From assembly GCA_902765735.1 (NCBI GenBank), contig CACXBB010000005.1, positions 1 through 51,321 of the forward strand: 51,321 nt of DNA. Direction: 5' to 3'. Source of the DNA: an uncultured Eubacteriales bacterium (GTDB taxonomy: Bacteria > Bacillota > Clostridia > Christensenellales > Aristaeellaceae). Positions 23,072-31,264 of the stretch are shown piece after piece (the stretch's first letter is position 1; every line of letters begins with the position of its first letter). A model generated the notes under the pieces. The model did no database searches and had not been told where the DNA came from. It worked only from the letters and a program-made list of their open reading frames with translations. A program made the position numbers and the translations under genes.

Positions 23072-26000
23072 TCAGGGCCTTGCGTCGCCCCTTCTTTCCT
23101 TCAGGTCGCTCTTGTTTTCGTACATATTCTGGTCGGCGCGCTCAAACACGGGCGCCACGCAGCCTTCGCTGTTGTGCCTGGCCATGCCGCAGGCGATCAC
23201 GATGCCCCCGCTCCGGCTCGCCTCCATGTTGTGGGCGGCCATCTGCCGCATCAGCGCGTCGATGCCGATGTAGTCGTCCCCCTGGGCGATGACGGCGAAC
23301 TCGTCGCCGCCGATGCGGAACACGGGGCTGTGCTTGAAGGTATCGCAGATGATCTTGCAGGCCCTGCGGATGTGCTGGTCCCCCGCCTCGTGTCCGGCGG
23401 TGTCGTTGATCTTCTTCAAACCGTTGACGTCCAGCACCACGATGGCGAACCCCGGCGCGCGGTGCTCCGCGATCTGGGCGTTCAGGCGCTCCTCGGCCAT
23501 CAGGTAGGCGTGCCGGTTCTTGATCCCCGTCAGGGCGTCCACGCTGGCCTCGATGCGCGCCTGCGCCAGGTTCCTGAGATACGCCTCCTCCTGGTGCACC
23601 TGCTTGTCGATGTCGTTGACGCCGACGACCAGCCGCGTGCCCTCCTTTTCCTCCACCAGGACCGCCTTGAGCTGCACATAGCGGGGCTTGCCCTCGATCA
23701 CGAGGCGGTAGCTCAGCGTGAACATGCCGTGGCGCTCCACGTCCGCCATCACGTTATCGCGGGTCATCATCGATATGAAGCGGTTCTGATCCTCCGGGTA
23801 GATCACGACGCGGCTCTGCTTACGGGAATCGGCGAAGAAATCCTGCCCCTCCATGGGCCGGTCGAACTTCTCAAAGCCCGCGGTCGCGCTGAACTCGCGG
23901 TAGCGCCCGGTCTCCGGGTCCACGAGGTAGATGCACAGGAAGTCGCCGGTCAGCGCCCTGAGCCGGGCGTAGGCGATCTGCTCCTCCCTCAGCCGCGCCG
24001 CCGCGTTGCGCTGCCGGGCCTCGTCGTCCACATCCGTGATGCCGAGCACGATGTAGCGCTCGTTGTCCTGCATGCGGGTGACCTTCATGCGCACGTAGGT
24101 CGGCCCCTCCGCCCCGATCAGGCGGTAGGTCATGGCGAAGGTGTTGTTTTGATCCAGCGCGGCCACGAGCGTCCTGCGGTCCAGCGCCCGGATGACGTTC
24201 TCGCGGTCCTCGGGGTACACGCTCTCCTCCGCCTCCACCTGGCACTGTTCAAAGAAGTGCCAGCCGCGGCGCACCTCGGTGAGGGTGCCGCTGTCCTCAT
24301 CGGTGCGGTATTCGATGTACTGCTCGTTGTCGAGGTTGATGTAGTACAGGTCGGTGTAGCTGCGGGCCAGCGCCTGGGCGATGTGGGTGTAGATGATGCC
24401 GGCGCTGCGGGCCTTCTCGTAGGCCTCCTTGGTCGTGGCGCTGTCGCGCCGTATGCGGACGTGGTCCGTCACGTCCTGAACCATACCCAGCACGCACAGC
24501 CGCCCGTCGGCGTCGGTGTACTTGAGCTTGGTGGTCTTGATCTGCCGCGGGTTGCCGGCGGCGTCCGGGACATCCTCGAAGAATATGTACGGCATGTCCA
24601 TCGACAGCGCCACCCTGTCCTCCTCCTGGGAGCGCTCGGCCAGCTTTGCGTCGAATATCTCCGCCGGGGTGCGCCCGATGACGTCCTCCGGCCTTTTCTT
24701 GCCGGCATACGCCGCGAAGGCCTGGTTGCAGGCCAGGTACACGCCGGTCTCGGCATCCTTGGTGAAGTTCATGCCGGGCATGTTGTCCAGAAGCGAGGCG
24801 ATGGTCTGCTTGAACTGCGCGATCCCGGCGGCCTCCTCCAGCAGCCGCTGCTGCTCGTTGGCCCGGCGCTCCGCCTTGAGCTTCTGATAGAGCAGCACGA
24901 GTATGACGACGAACACCGCCGACAGCGCGGCGAGCACGCCGATCCAGTGGTCCGTCAGGAAATCCATCACGGAGATCTTCTGCCCGGAATACATGTACTG
25001 CACCAGCGCGTACTCCATGTCCTCGATGGACGACAGGTTCGCGATCTTGTTCAGTATGGAATAGAGCTGAATATCGTCGGCGTTCACCGCGATGGAGAGC
25101 CCCATGCTCTCGCCGGTGGGCAGGGCCACCAGCCGGTACTTCTGCCGCAGGGGCTCGTATTCGCCCATGCGGTAGTTGCAGGCCAGCACGCCGTCCGCCT
25201 CCTTCGAGGCCACCGCCTTGAAACACGCCTCCACGCCGGGACAGTTGACGATCGTCCAGGCCGGCGTTTCCTCCCGCACCAGGGTCTCAAAGTTGGTGTT
25301 GCCCACGTCGATGGCCACCGTCAGCGCCTTGCCCGCGGAGATCTCCGGACGTCCCTCCGCGCGCGTCAGCACGCTCATCTCGGTCTTCATGATGGAATTG
25401 ATGGTGAGTATGCCCATCGTCTCGCCGGCATAGGTGGAGAGGTTGATCGGGAACACGCAGTCGATCTCGCCGCGCTTCATCGCCGTGATGGCCGCGTCGG
25501 TGGAGGGATAGGGCGTCGCCTCGAAGCGTATGTCCACGTTTTTGAGCACGGTGGCAGCGTGGGCCAGATAATCCTTCAGCGCGCCGGTGAGCTCTCCCGT
25601 CTGCCTGTCGGCGGCGCAGAAGGGCAGGTAGTTGTCCCAATAGCCGATGCGTATCGTCGCGTGATCGTTCAGCCAGCTCTCCAGGCTCGGGTTCAAAAAG
25701 GCGCTCGTCCTGGTGAGGTGTACGTACTCGTCGAACATGCGCTGGTTGATGTAGGGGTCCTCGTCCTGAATGGCCCGCATGGCGGTGTTCAGCTCCGCGA
25801 GCAGGTCGGGCCGGGCCTTGTTGACGGCGAAATAGTAGTCCGACGCGCCGATCTTCGTCACGGGGATCACCCGATCCTGGGCGCCGAAGCTGTCCATGCT
25901 GACCAGCGCGTCGATGTCGCCCTGGGCGAGCATCGACATGGAATAGGCTTCGTCGTCCGTCAATTCGACGATCTCGGGCCATATGCCGTTCTTCTGCGTC

Positions 26001-26485
26001 CATTCCCGCAGAAGCCCCGCCTGGAGGCTGTTGCGGTTGACGCCGACCTTCATGCCGTTGAGCGTCTGCAGATTCTCCGCGCTGATGACGGTGTTGTCGG
26101 CGTCGATATAGATGTAGTACGACTCCGCGCCCATGGCCAGCGCCGGATAGAACATGTGCTCCGCGCGCTCCTCCTTGTAGGAGACGTCGCTCAACAGGTC
26201 GATCTCGCCGTCCATCAGCATCTGCAGGAGGTTCGGCCAGCTGTCTTCGACGTACTCATAGGTCCACCCGGTGTGGGCGGCGATCTTGCGCTGGTACTCG
26301 TAGGCAATGCCGCGCCGCTCGCCGTTCTGGTCACGATAGCAGTAGGTGGACTCGTACCAGCCGACGCGCACGACCTTGTTGCCCGCCTCCTGCGCGCGCG
26401 CGGCGGGCGGCAGGAAGATGCCGCATATGAGCAAAAACAGCAGCGCGATCATGCCCGTTCTGTTCATGGGTCGATATGCCCGCAT
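23072..26485 (-). CDS. Diguanylate cyclase with two extracellular substrate-binding domains
   Basis: 1137 aa from ATG 26485, chosen for GGAGG 9 nt upstream. In order: signal helix (MIALLFLLICGIFLPPA); two family-3 solute-binding domains (about 35-260 and 285-505); a membrane helix (about 511-533, GVLAALSAVFVVILVLLYQ); a short coiled coil; three PAS-like domains (about 560-950); and GGDEF (about 970-1125) with an intact RIGGDEFAVI. The usual RxxD inhibitory site upstream of GGDEF is absent. It should sense an external amino acid or similar ligand and make c-di-GMP. Alone in its transcript, with its own promoter. Confidence 0.9.
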   Translation of the reverse strand: MRAYRPMNRTGMIALLFLLICGIFLPPAARAQEAGNKVVRVGWYESTYCYRDQNGERRGIAYEYQRKIAAHTGWTYEYVEDSWPNLLQMLMDGEIDLLSDVSYKEERAEHMFYPALAMGAESYYIYIDADNTVISAENLQTLNGMKVGVNRNSLQAGLLREWTQKNGIWPEIVELTDDEAYSMSMLAQGDIDALVSMDSFGAQDRVIPVTKIGASDYYFAVNKARPDLLAELNTAMRAIQDEDPYINQRMFDEYVHLTRTSAFLNPSLESWLNDHATIRIGYWDNYLPFCAADRQTGELTGALKDYLAHAATVLKNVDIRFEATPYPSTDAAITAMKRGEIDCVFPINLSTYAGETMGILTINSIMKTEMSVLTRAEGRPEISAGKALTVAIDVGNTNFETLVREETPAWTIVNCPGVEACFKAVASKEADGVLACNYRMGEYEPLRQKYRLVALPTGESMGLSIAVNADDIQLYSILNKIANLSSIEDMEYALVQYMYSGQKISVMDFLTDHWIGVLAALSAVFVVILVLLYQKLKAERRANEQQRLLEEAAGIAQFKQTIASLLDNMPGMNFTKDAETGVYLACNQAFAAYAGKKRPEDVIGRTPAEIFDAKLAERSQEEDRVALSMDMPYIFFEDVPDAAGNPRQIKTTKLKYTDADGRLCVLGMVQDVTDHVRIRRDSATTKEAYEKARSAGIIYTHIAQALARSYTDLYYINLDNEQYIEYRTDEDSGTLTEVRRGWHFFEQCQVEAEESVYPEDRENVIRALDRRTLVAALDQNNTFAMTYRLIGAEGPTYVRMKVTRMQDNERYIVLGITDVDDEARQRNAAARLREEQIAYARLRALTGDFLCIYLVDPETGRYREFSATAGFEKFDRPMEGQDFFADSRKQSRVVIYPEDQNRFISMMTRDNVMADVERHGMFTLSYRLVIEGKPRYVQLKAVLVEEKEGTRLVVGVNDIDKQVHQEEAYLRNLAQARIEASVDALTGIKNRHAYLMAEERLNAQIAEHRAPGFAIVVLDVNGLKKINDTAGHEAGDQHIRRACKIICDTFKHSPVFRIGGDEFAVIAQGDDYIGIDALMRQMAAHNMEASRSGGIVIACGMARHNSEGCVAPVFERADQNMYENKSDLKERRGDARP

Positions 26486-26524
26486 CCTGATCCGCCTCCG
26501 TTTCCGTTTATATGGTTTGGTAAT

Positions 26525-26554
26525 ATCATAGCATGATTGTCGGCACTTTGCCAA
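26525..26554 (-). promoter_or_regulatory. Promoter for the SBP-PAS-GGDEF gene
   Basis: Minus strand TTGGCA (26554-26549), 18 bp, TATGAT (26530-26525), about 40 bp before ATG 26485. This also argues against the longer reading that starts at 26554. Confidence 0.6.
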
Positions 26555-26577
26555 CCCTAAAATGAAAAGGGGACCTG

Positions 26578-28908
26578 TTATCGCACCTCAAACCACGCCG
26601 GGTCGATCTCGTCAAAGAGGTTGGCGTACTGGACGTACCGATACTTCCTGATCAGCGGGTCGTCCGCCAATTCCGCGACATTGTCGTACACATTCCCCTC
26701 GGCATCGATGACGCCCTGAGAGGAGATGACGGGGTACTTCTCATGCACTTCCTTCAGCATCTGCACATAGGGCGGCAGGGCGAAGCCGCCGCGCTCCAGA
26801 ACCAGCCAGGGGAGATAATTCGCGCTGATGGCGGCGCCGTGCTGTGTCTCGGTCTCATAGTTTGTCCAGATAAAGAACTTTGATTTGAAGTAATCGAGAT
26901 AGCCCGACATGCCGGTATAGACGCTTTCCTGCGCGGCGGCGGGGAGACTGGGCTGATGATCGCCGAAGAATACGATCATCGTCGGCTCCTCGCTGTCCAT
27001 ATAGTGTTCCATCAGCTGCCGCAGGGAATCGTCGGACACCCGGATCATCGACAGGTAGACCCTTGCGCTCTGATGCAGGCTGTCCTCAAACGGCGCAAGC
27101 GTCTCTGCCTCCGGCACATCCTCAAAATGGTCGTAGTCCGCGTGATTCTGGATCGTGACATTGAAGAGGAAGCGCTTTTTCCCGGCGTTTTCGGCGTCGC
27201 GCTGCTCGATAAAGGCATAATCCGTCGCATCGGTGATGTATCTGTGCATGTAGCTGTCTTCCGTGATGTCCGGATAGTCGCCAATGGAGTGAAAAACGTC
27301 AAATCCCAGATTGGGGTAGACCGTATCCCTGTTCCAGTTTTCCGCGTCGCTGGCGTGAAACGCCTCGGTGACACAGCCGATATTTTTAAAATAGGAGGCA
27401 AGGGAGAACAGGGGCTTGGTCACGTTCTCCGTATAGGGATAAGCGCCGGAGCCGAGGAAGGCCAGCGTGTTGCCGGTGAGCGCCTCAAATTCGGTGTTGC
27501 AGGTGCCGCCGCCGATGATCGAGACGTACAGGCTGCCTTCAATCGTATTCCTGTCCAGGCTGTCGATAAACGGCATTGCGTCGATCCGCTCGTCCAGCCC
27601 GACCGTGCGCAGATCGGAAAAGGCCTCGTTCATGATCATGATGATCCTGGTGGGTCGGATGCCCTCCGCGCTGCCGGGCTTCTGATAGTCCGCCAGGAAG
27701 GCGTCCACCGCTTCGCGGGAATAGCCCTCCGGCCTGTCCACGCGGGCGCTGAGGGCGCTCTTCACAAAGGTGAGCACGATGCCCTCCCGGTGGAAGCCCT
27801 CGAGGACCTTCGCGTCCCACTGGAAGGTGTTCAGACGGTTGAAGGCCGGATTGTTCACGCAGAAATACACCATCGCCACGGCGACGGCCACGCCGATCCC
27901 GCGGCGGACGATCCGCTGCCTGACCGTGGGCTTTTCGGAGGGTCTGGACTTCCTCCAGACGATGATGAGCGCCGCGACAAAGAGCACGACGACCGCCGCG
28001 CCGACAACCATCTGCCAGTTGGGCGACAGGTCATACCCTCCCGCGACCTCCCTGGCCGTCCCGATGGCCAACAGGTCGGCAGGCATGATCGGCTTGCTTC
28101 TGAACTGTATCACGAAGTGATTGGCGACGTACCAGACGAGCGTCAGTATCGAAACCAGCGCCGTGCCGATCCAGGGAAGCGTCAGCGCGTTGATCAGCAG
28201 CGCGGCCGCATACAGGAGCGCCCAGTTGAGCAGGAAATCGGTGTAATCGACATAGGGCAGACTGCCGCAGATGAAGCAGCCCATGATCATCGTCAGGAGA
28301 ATCGCGGACACGCTCATGACGGGCAGCCTGATCCCCGGCGCGCGCTCAAACACCCTCATGAGCAGCAGCGCCAGCAGCGCCGCGATCAGCAGTATGAACG
28401 ATCCATATGCGATCCATACATAAACGGGAATGATGGAAGCCCCGGGAAACGACATGGACAGGCTTTCGAGGTTTTCATCGTTGACGAGGTGCACAAGGGG
28501 CTCTTCATCGGACACAACCGCCTCGCTGGGCGTCACCGAAAACGGGTGCGACAAGCCGCCTTTGCCCAAGTGCGTTACCGTCCTGCCGAACACAGATATG
28601 TCAAAGGAGACGATATCCACCGCGTCAATGTCGTGCATGTAGAGCACGACGTCTTTCACGTGGTATGGGAGGTTGAAGAGCCTCAGCGTTTTCAATTCCG
28701 ATCCAAAATAGGCGTTGGCTTTGTATACATAATAAAAGCTGGTATTTGAGTCGGTGAGATAACTGGTGCAGGTTCCCTCGCCCACAATGTTGTCCGTGTA
28801 CACGACCGCGTCGAATCGCGGAGGCAGAAAGCCAAAGAAGATCAGGACGAATGCCAAAGGCAGCGTTACGGCAAGCGCCCCTAACCATTTTTTCACCTTG
28901 TTCCCCAT
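26578..28908 (-). CDS. LtaS-type sulfatase-fold phosphoglycerol transferase
   Basis: 776 aa. The N-terminal membrane part contains a large extracytoplasmic loop after the first helix (residues about 30-165). Several helices follow (about 166-345), then an outward sulfatase-fold domain (about 400-690). IIGGGTCNTEFEALTG holds the threonine nucleophile (about T472), FHASDAENWNRD and VFFGDHQPSL give further metal ligands, and the tail is soluble. LtaS-type enzymes add glycerol-phosphate from phosphatidylglycerol to a glycolipid or polymer. The start at 28908 is supported by a promoter at 28936-28964. A second, different LtaS-type gene is at 36386. Confidence 0.87.
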   Translation of the reverse strand: MGNKVKKWLGALAVTLPLAFVLIFFGFLPPRFDAVVYTDNIVGEGTCTSYLTDSNTSFYYVYKANAYFGSELKTLRLFNLPYHVKDVVLYMHDIDAVDIVSFDISVFGRTVTHLGKGGLSHPFSVTPSEAVVSDEEPLVHLVNDENLESLSMSFPGASIIPVYVWIAYGSFILLIAALLALLLMRVFERAPGIRLPVMSVSAILLTMIMGCFICGSLPYVDYTDFLLNWALLYAAALLINALTLPWIGTALVSILTLVWYVANHFVIQFRSKPIMPADLLAIGTAREVAGGYDLSPNWQMVVGAAVVVLFVAALIIVWRKSRPSEKPTVRQRIVRRGIGVAVAVAMVYFCVNNPAFNRLNTFQWDAKVLEGFHREGIVLTFVKSALSARVDRPEGYSREAVDAFLADYQKPGSAEGIRPTRIIMIMNEAFSDLRTVGLDERIDAMPFIDSLDRNTIEGSLYVSIIGGGTCNTEFEALTGNTLAFLGSGAYPYTENVTKPLFSLASYFKNIGCVTEAFHASDAENWNRDTVYPNLGFDVFHSIGDYPDITEDSYMHRYITDATDYAFIEQRDAENAGKKRFLFNVTIQNHADYDHFEDVPEAETLAPFEDSLHQSARVYLSMIRVSDDSLRQLMEHYMDSEEPTMIVFFGDHQPSLPAAAQESVYTGMSGYLDYFKSKFFIWTNYETETQHGAAISANYLPWLVLERGGFALPPYVQMLKEVHEKYPVISSQGVIDAEGNVYDNVAELADDPLIRKYRYVQYANLFDEIDPAWFEVR

Positions 28909-28935
28909 GTCTCTACCTCTCTGCGGTTTTTCTTC

Positions 28936-28964
28936 AATTTACCACATTTTTATTTCGAAATCAA
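28936..28964 (-). promoter_or_regulatory. Promoter for the LtaS-type gene at 26578
   Basis: Minus strand TTGATT (28964-28959), 17 bp, TAAATT (28941-28936), AT-rich spacer, about 28 bp before the start codon. Confidence 0.55.
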
Positions 28965-29002
28965 GCCATCCCAAATCGAATCAAAGGGCTTGCGCATGAA
29001 TA

Positions 29003-29405
29003 AGATGGCTGGCCGCAGGCCAGACGGAAGAGGTCGTGCCTTCCCCTTGAGGGCAATGTCATCAAATTAAGAATAGTCATGAGAGAACATGATTCCAAAA
29101 GCCATCGTAGGGACGCCATTCATGGCGTCCGTTTAAGGCAAAACGGGTGACGCGGACGCCAGGAATGGCGTCCCTGCGATAGGAGTTGTTGCGACGTTAA
29201 CCGTATGACGGCAACAGGACGAATCATGCTCAAAGGGGCGGCGATGCGCCGCCCGCCGGGTACAGCCAGCCGAATCGTTGCCCGGCGGGCGCCCATTGGG
29301 CGCCCCTACGGCGGGGGACGATATCATTCTGCCTCATTCAATCGTTAAGTTGATGACATTCCCCTTGAGGGGAAGGTGGCCGAGCGAAGCGAGGTCGGAT
29401 GAGGT
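29003..29405. repeat. Composite of nested F2 and F3 repeats
   Basis: The outer F2 halves are at 29003-29060 (GACGGAAGAGGTCGTGCC, ending CAATGTCATCAA) and 29352-29405 (TTGATGACATTCCCC, ending GGTCGGATGAGGTG). ATGTCATCAA and TTGATGACAT are exact reverse complements, so they are two arms of one element. Between them lie an F3 double palindrome (29106-29183) and a second F3 composite (29232-29318). No gene is supported in this roughly 400 bp. Confidence 0.75.
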
Positions 29406-29421
29406 GTACGTAATCCCACAA

Positions 29422-29462
29422 AAAAGGGGCGCTGTCCTGCATGCAAGGACAGCGCCCTTTTG
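29422..29462 (-). terminator. Terminator of the pilin gene
   Basis: Minus strand GGGCGCTGTCCT-TGCATGC-AGGACAGCGCCC stem followed by CTTTTTTGTGGG. It lies about 60 bp after the pilin stop. The other strand also shows a short T run, so it may act both ways. Confidence 0.85.
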
Positions 29463-29520
29463 GTATTTCCGCCACAGCCTTCCCGGGGACCCTGACGGGC
29501 TTGAGATATTGTCAGAATTA

Positions 29521-29883
29521 TCAGTTGGTGACAGTGACTACGCCTTCCTTAGTAATACTAATCTTGATTCCTTTTGAAGTATCGGCAATTGTTACGCTGT
29601 CTTCGGTCCCGTTAATCAAAGTCTTGAGCTTCGGCTCGGGATTGGTCTGCCACCCAGACACTTGCGCCTGGGGTGTAAGAGAAATGGTTTTAGACTTCGG
29701 CTCAGTCAGATAATTAGTCATCAAATCCGCATATGCGCTGCGGATGTTGGCGACGTCGGTCGCCTCACGGCTCTTCTCGAGCTGGGTGGTGAACACCGGG
29801 ATTGCGATGGCAACTAAGACGGCGATGATCGCGACGACGATCAGCAGCTCAGCCAGGGTAAAGCCCTTGTTATTCTTCTTCAT
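29521..29883 (-). CDS. Type IV pilin-like / pseudopilin protein
   Basis: 120 aa. KGFTLAELLIVVAIIAVLVA is a textbook class III prepilin signal: cleavage after G7, F1 methylated, E5 conserved, then a hydrophobic helix. The mature part is short, about 113 aa, with a beta-rich C-terminus lacking cysteines. No prepilin peptidase, PilB, PilC or other pilin is nearby, so assembly genes must lie elsewhere. The ribosome site GGAAGGAGA is 9 nt before ATG 29883. A strong promoter and a leader of about 245 nt precede it, and a strong terminator follows: a monocistronic, heavily regulated unit. Confidence 0.92.
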   Translation of the reverse strand: MKKNNKGFTLAELLIVVAIIAVLVAIAIPVFTTQLEKSREATDVANIRSAYADLMTNYLTEPKSKTISLTPQAQVSGWQTNPEPKLKTLINGTEDSVTIADTSKGIKISITKEGVVTVTN

Positions 29884-30129
29884 GGGTATCGTCTCCTTCC
29901 GAAATATCGTCGCGGCGGAGCCCTTCCCTCCGCGCGCGTAGACCTGGACCTCCTACCGGGATAGCGCGTCCAGGAAAGCATCTATTTCAAGGCCGCCGGG
30001 ACGGCCTTTGAAACCCCGATCATTGCGCCCGGGACAGCCATTCCGCTTCATTGATATGAACCCGACGGCCACGGCATGCCCTCCGGCGGGGGCGACATTT
30101 TTTCGCCCAAACTTTAGATTCATCGTTAC
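29884..30129 (-). promoter_or_regulatory. Long structured 5' leader of the pilin gene
   Basis: About 245 nt of untranslated RNA between the predicted start site and the pilin ATG. Hairpins visible from the 5' side: GGGCGA-AAAAATG-TCGCCC, AAGGCCG-CGGCCTT, CCTGGAC-GTCCAGG and GCGGAG-CTCCGC, the last just before the ribosome site. I do not recognise a known riboswitch class; the conserved motifs of c-di-GMP-I are not present. The region holds no credible open frame. Confidence 0.5.
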
Positions 30130-30135
30130 ATGTGT

Positions 30136-30165
30136 ATTATATTATATAACCGTTGGCCTTGTCAA
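30136..30165 (-). promoter_or_regulatory. Strong promoter of the pilin gene
   Basis: Minus strand TTGACA (30165-30160), 18 bp, TATAAT (30141-30136). A second TATAAT overlaps at 30146-30141 but with only a 13 bp spacer. Confidence 0.75.
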
Positions 30166-30225
30166 GCATATTTTACCAACTATTGATTATTTCGCAAATA
30201 TTAATAATCTGTTTCAATTCTCCGC

Positions 30226-30257
30226 ATAAAAAACCCTCTACCCGGCCCGGGCAGAGG
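30226..30257 (-). terminator. Terminator of the 72 aa / 34 aa mini-operon
   Basis: Minus strand CCTCTGCCCG-GGC-CGGGTAGAGG followed by GTTTTTTATG; it begins about 5 bp after the 34-codon gene. Confidence 0.85.
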
Positions 30258-30261
30258 ATGA

Positions 30262-30366
30262 TCATAACAACAGGGCGGCGACGAGGGCCATACCGAGGGC
30301 CATGACGCCGACGATCTGCGCGCCCAATATCAGGTCGCTCTTTTTCGGCAAGCCTGCGGGTCTCAT
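30262..30366 (-). CDS. 34 aa single-helix membrane peptide
   Basis: 34 codons from ATG 30366 to TGA 30262. A basic N-terminus (MRPAGLPKKSD) is followed by one hydrophobic helix running to the C-terminus (LILGAQIVGVMALGMALVAA...). The ribosome site GAGGAGG is 8 nt upstream, and the start overlaps the stop of the 72 aa gene as ATGA. The terminator follows at once. The coupling, ribosome site, promoter and terminator argue that it is real. Its function is unknown. The shape fits a small membrane regulator or a membrane-acting toxin peptide; neither is shown. Confidence 0.7.
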   Translation of the reverse strand: MRPAGLPKKSDLILGAQIVGVMALGMALVAALLL

Positions 30367-30581
30367 GCGGATGCCTCCTCTACAAGCCAGCGAAGCGCGT
30401 CGATGGGCAGGCCGTTCACTTCCCGAACCAAATCGAGGTCATAGCGGCCGCTCGATACAGCTTTATATGCGTCCGTCTGCATCAGCGCGCCGACCGTGTA
30501 GATGCCGTGATCATGTAAAATGGGGATGAGCGCCGGCGGCAGTGATGTCGTATTGATGGATTGGCTGGTGGTCAATCTCAT
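30363..30581 (-). CDS. 72 aa protein resembling a helix-hairpin-helix domain
   Basis: 72 aa from ATG 30581, chosen because AAGGAGG lies 7 nt upstream; the GTG at 30587 would be too close. After a short polar N-terminus, LPPALIPILHDHGIYTVGAL and VNGLPIDALRWLVEEA look like the two helical hairpins of an RNA polymerase alpha-CTD or HhH-type fold, though no exact family is recognised. It would be a small soluble protein, possibly nucleic-acid- or protein-binding. A strong promoter precedes it and the 34 aa membrane peptide gene overlaps its stop. Confidence 0.72.
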   Translation of the reverse strand: MRLTTSQSINTTSLPPALIPILHDHGIYTVGALMQTDAYKAVSSGRYDLDLVREVNGLPIDALRWLVEEASA

Positions 30582-30616
30582 AGCCACACCTCCTTCCCTT
30601 CAAGTGTGCAAATCAT

Positions 30617-30645
30617 ATTTTAACACATCCTTTACGGATTGTCAA
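30617..30645 (-). promoter_or_regulatory. Promoter of the 72 aa / 34 aa mini-operon
   Basis: Minus strand TTGACA (30645-30640), 17 bp, TAAAAT (30622-30617), about 36 bp before the start codon. Confidence 0.75.
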
Positions 30646-30709
30646 CAATCAAAACCCGTACTTTTTTGTGACGTAAATGCGCCAAACCTCTGTGATATCC
30701 ATTTTGAGG

Positions 30710-30739
30710 TTGTCATATCCGGCCCGCCTGTATTATAAT
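30710..30739 (+). promoter_or_regulatory. Promoter of the secreted 153 aa protein
   Basis: TTGTCA (30710-30715), 18 bp, TATAAT (30734-30739), about 48 bp before ATG 30788. Confidence 0.6.
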
Positions 30740-30787
30740 ATATGTGCGGTTTTCCCCCTCATTCCATATATTGCGAGGTTCACGGCC

Positions 30788-31249
30788 ATGAAAATTGTGA
30801 AAATGCTGTTGGCGGTTTTGATATGCGCCGCGCTTTTTGGCGTCGCCGGCGCGGAGCCCTACGACAGGGCCGACCTGGTGGGCACCTGGTCCCCCGAGTA
30901 CATGAGCATCGCCATGTTCTGCACCATCAACGAGGACAACACCTTTGACGTTCAGATCCTCGAGGACCTGCCGATCGACATCGACGGCTTCTCGGGCACC
31001 TGGACCTTCGACGGCATCTCCGACGTCACCTTTACCCACGGGGACCAGTCCATGACCTTCTTCTGGGACGGCAAGACCCTCAACGGCTCCCTGGGCGGGC
31101 TGCCCGTCGTGCTGAAGCGGGACTGGCAGCCGGAGGCCGCGGCGACGGAGGCGCCGTCCGGGGAGGCCGGGGACTCGGACGCGACGTCCTATTACGGCAC
31201 GACCGACGCGCCCTCCGATGATTACGGCGCGTCAGTCAGCACTCCGTGA
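30788..31249 (+). CDS. Secreted small protein of unknown function
   Basis: 153 aa. The signal peptide MKIVKMLLAVLICAALFGVAGA ends near A22-E23. The mature part (about 23-115) begins DLVGTWSPEYM and alternates short beta strands (CTINEDNTFDVQIL, GTWTFDGISDVTF, MTFFWDGKTLNGSL), like a lipocalin-type barrel that scores a solute. The last 40 residues are Ala/Asp/Tyr/Thr-rich and probably disordered. The LVGTW opening occurs in many bacterial lipocalin-like proteins. The start at 30788 is fixed by the signal peptide; GCGAGGT lies 8 nt upstream. Confidence 0.72.
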   Translation: MKIVKMLLAVLICAALFGVAGAEPYDRADLVGTWSPEYMSIAMFCTINEDNTFDVQILEDLPIDIDGFSGTWTFDGISDVTFTHGDQSMTFFWDGKTLNGSLGGLPVVLKRDWQPEAAATEAPSGEAGDSDATSYYGTTDAPSDDYGASVSTP

Positions 31250-31264
31250 CCCCGCGTTTACCCC

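Noticed and set aside
23174-26536. 1120-codon open frame on the plus strand
   Set aside because: It mirrors the SBP-PAS-GGDEF gene, which has clear domains; long antisense frames are expected at this GC level. The same applies to 41209-43230, 45156-46085 and 47045-49069.
29884-30129. c-di-GMP-I riboswitch in the pilin leader
   Set aside because: The conserved core motifs of that class are not found; the tempting CCCGGTAGG is not in the right context.
30008-30229. 73-codon plus-strand frame upstream of the pilin gene
   Set aside because: It overlaps the pilin leader and promoter, lacks a ribosome site and has no protein-like pattern.
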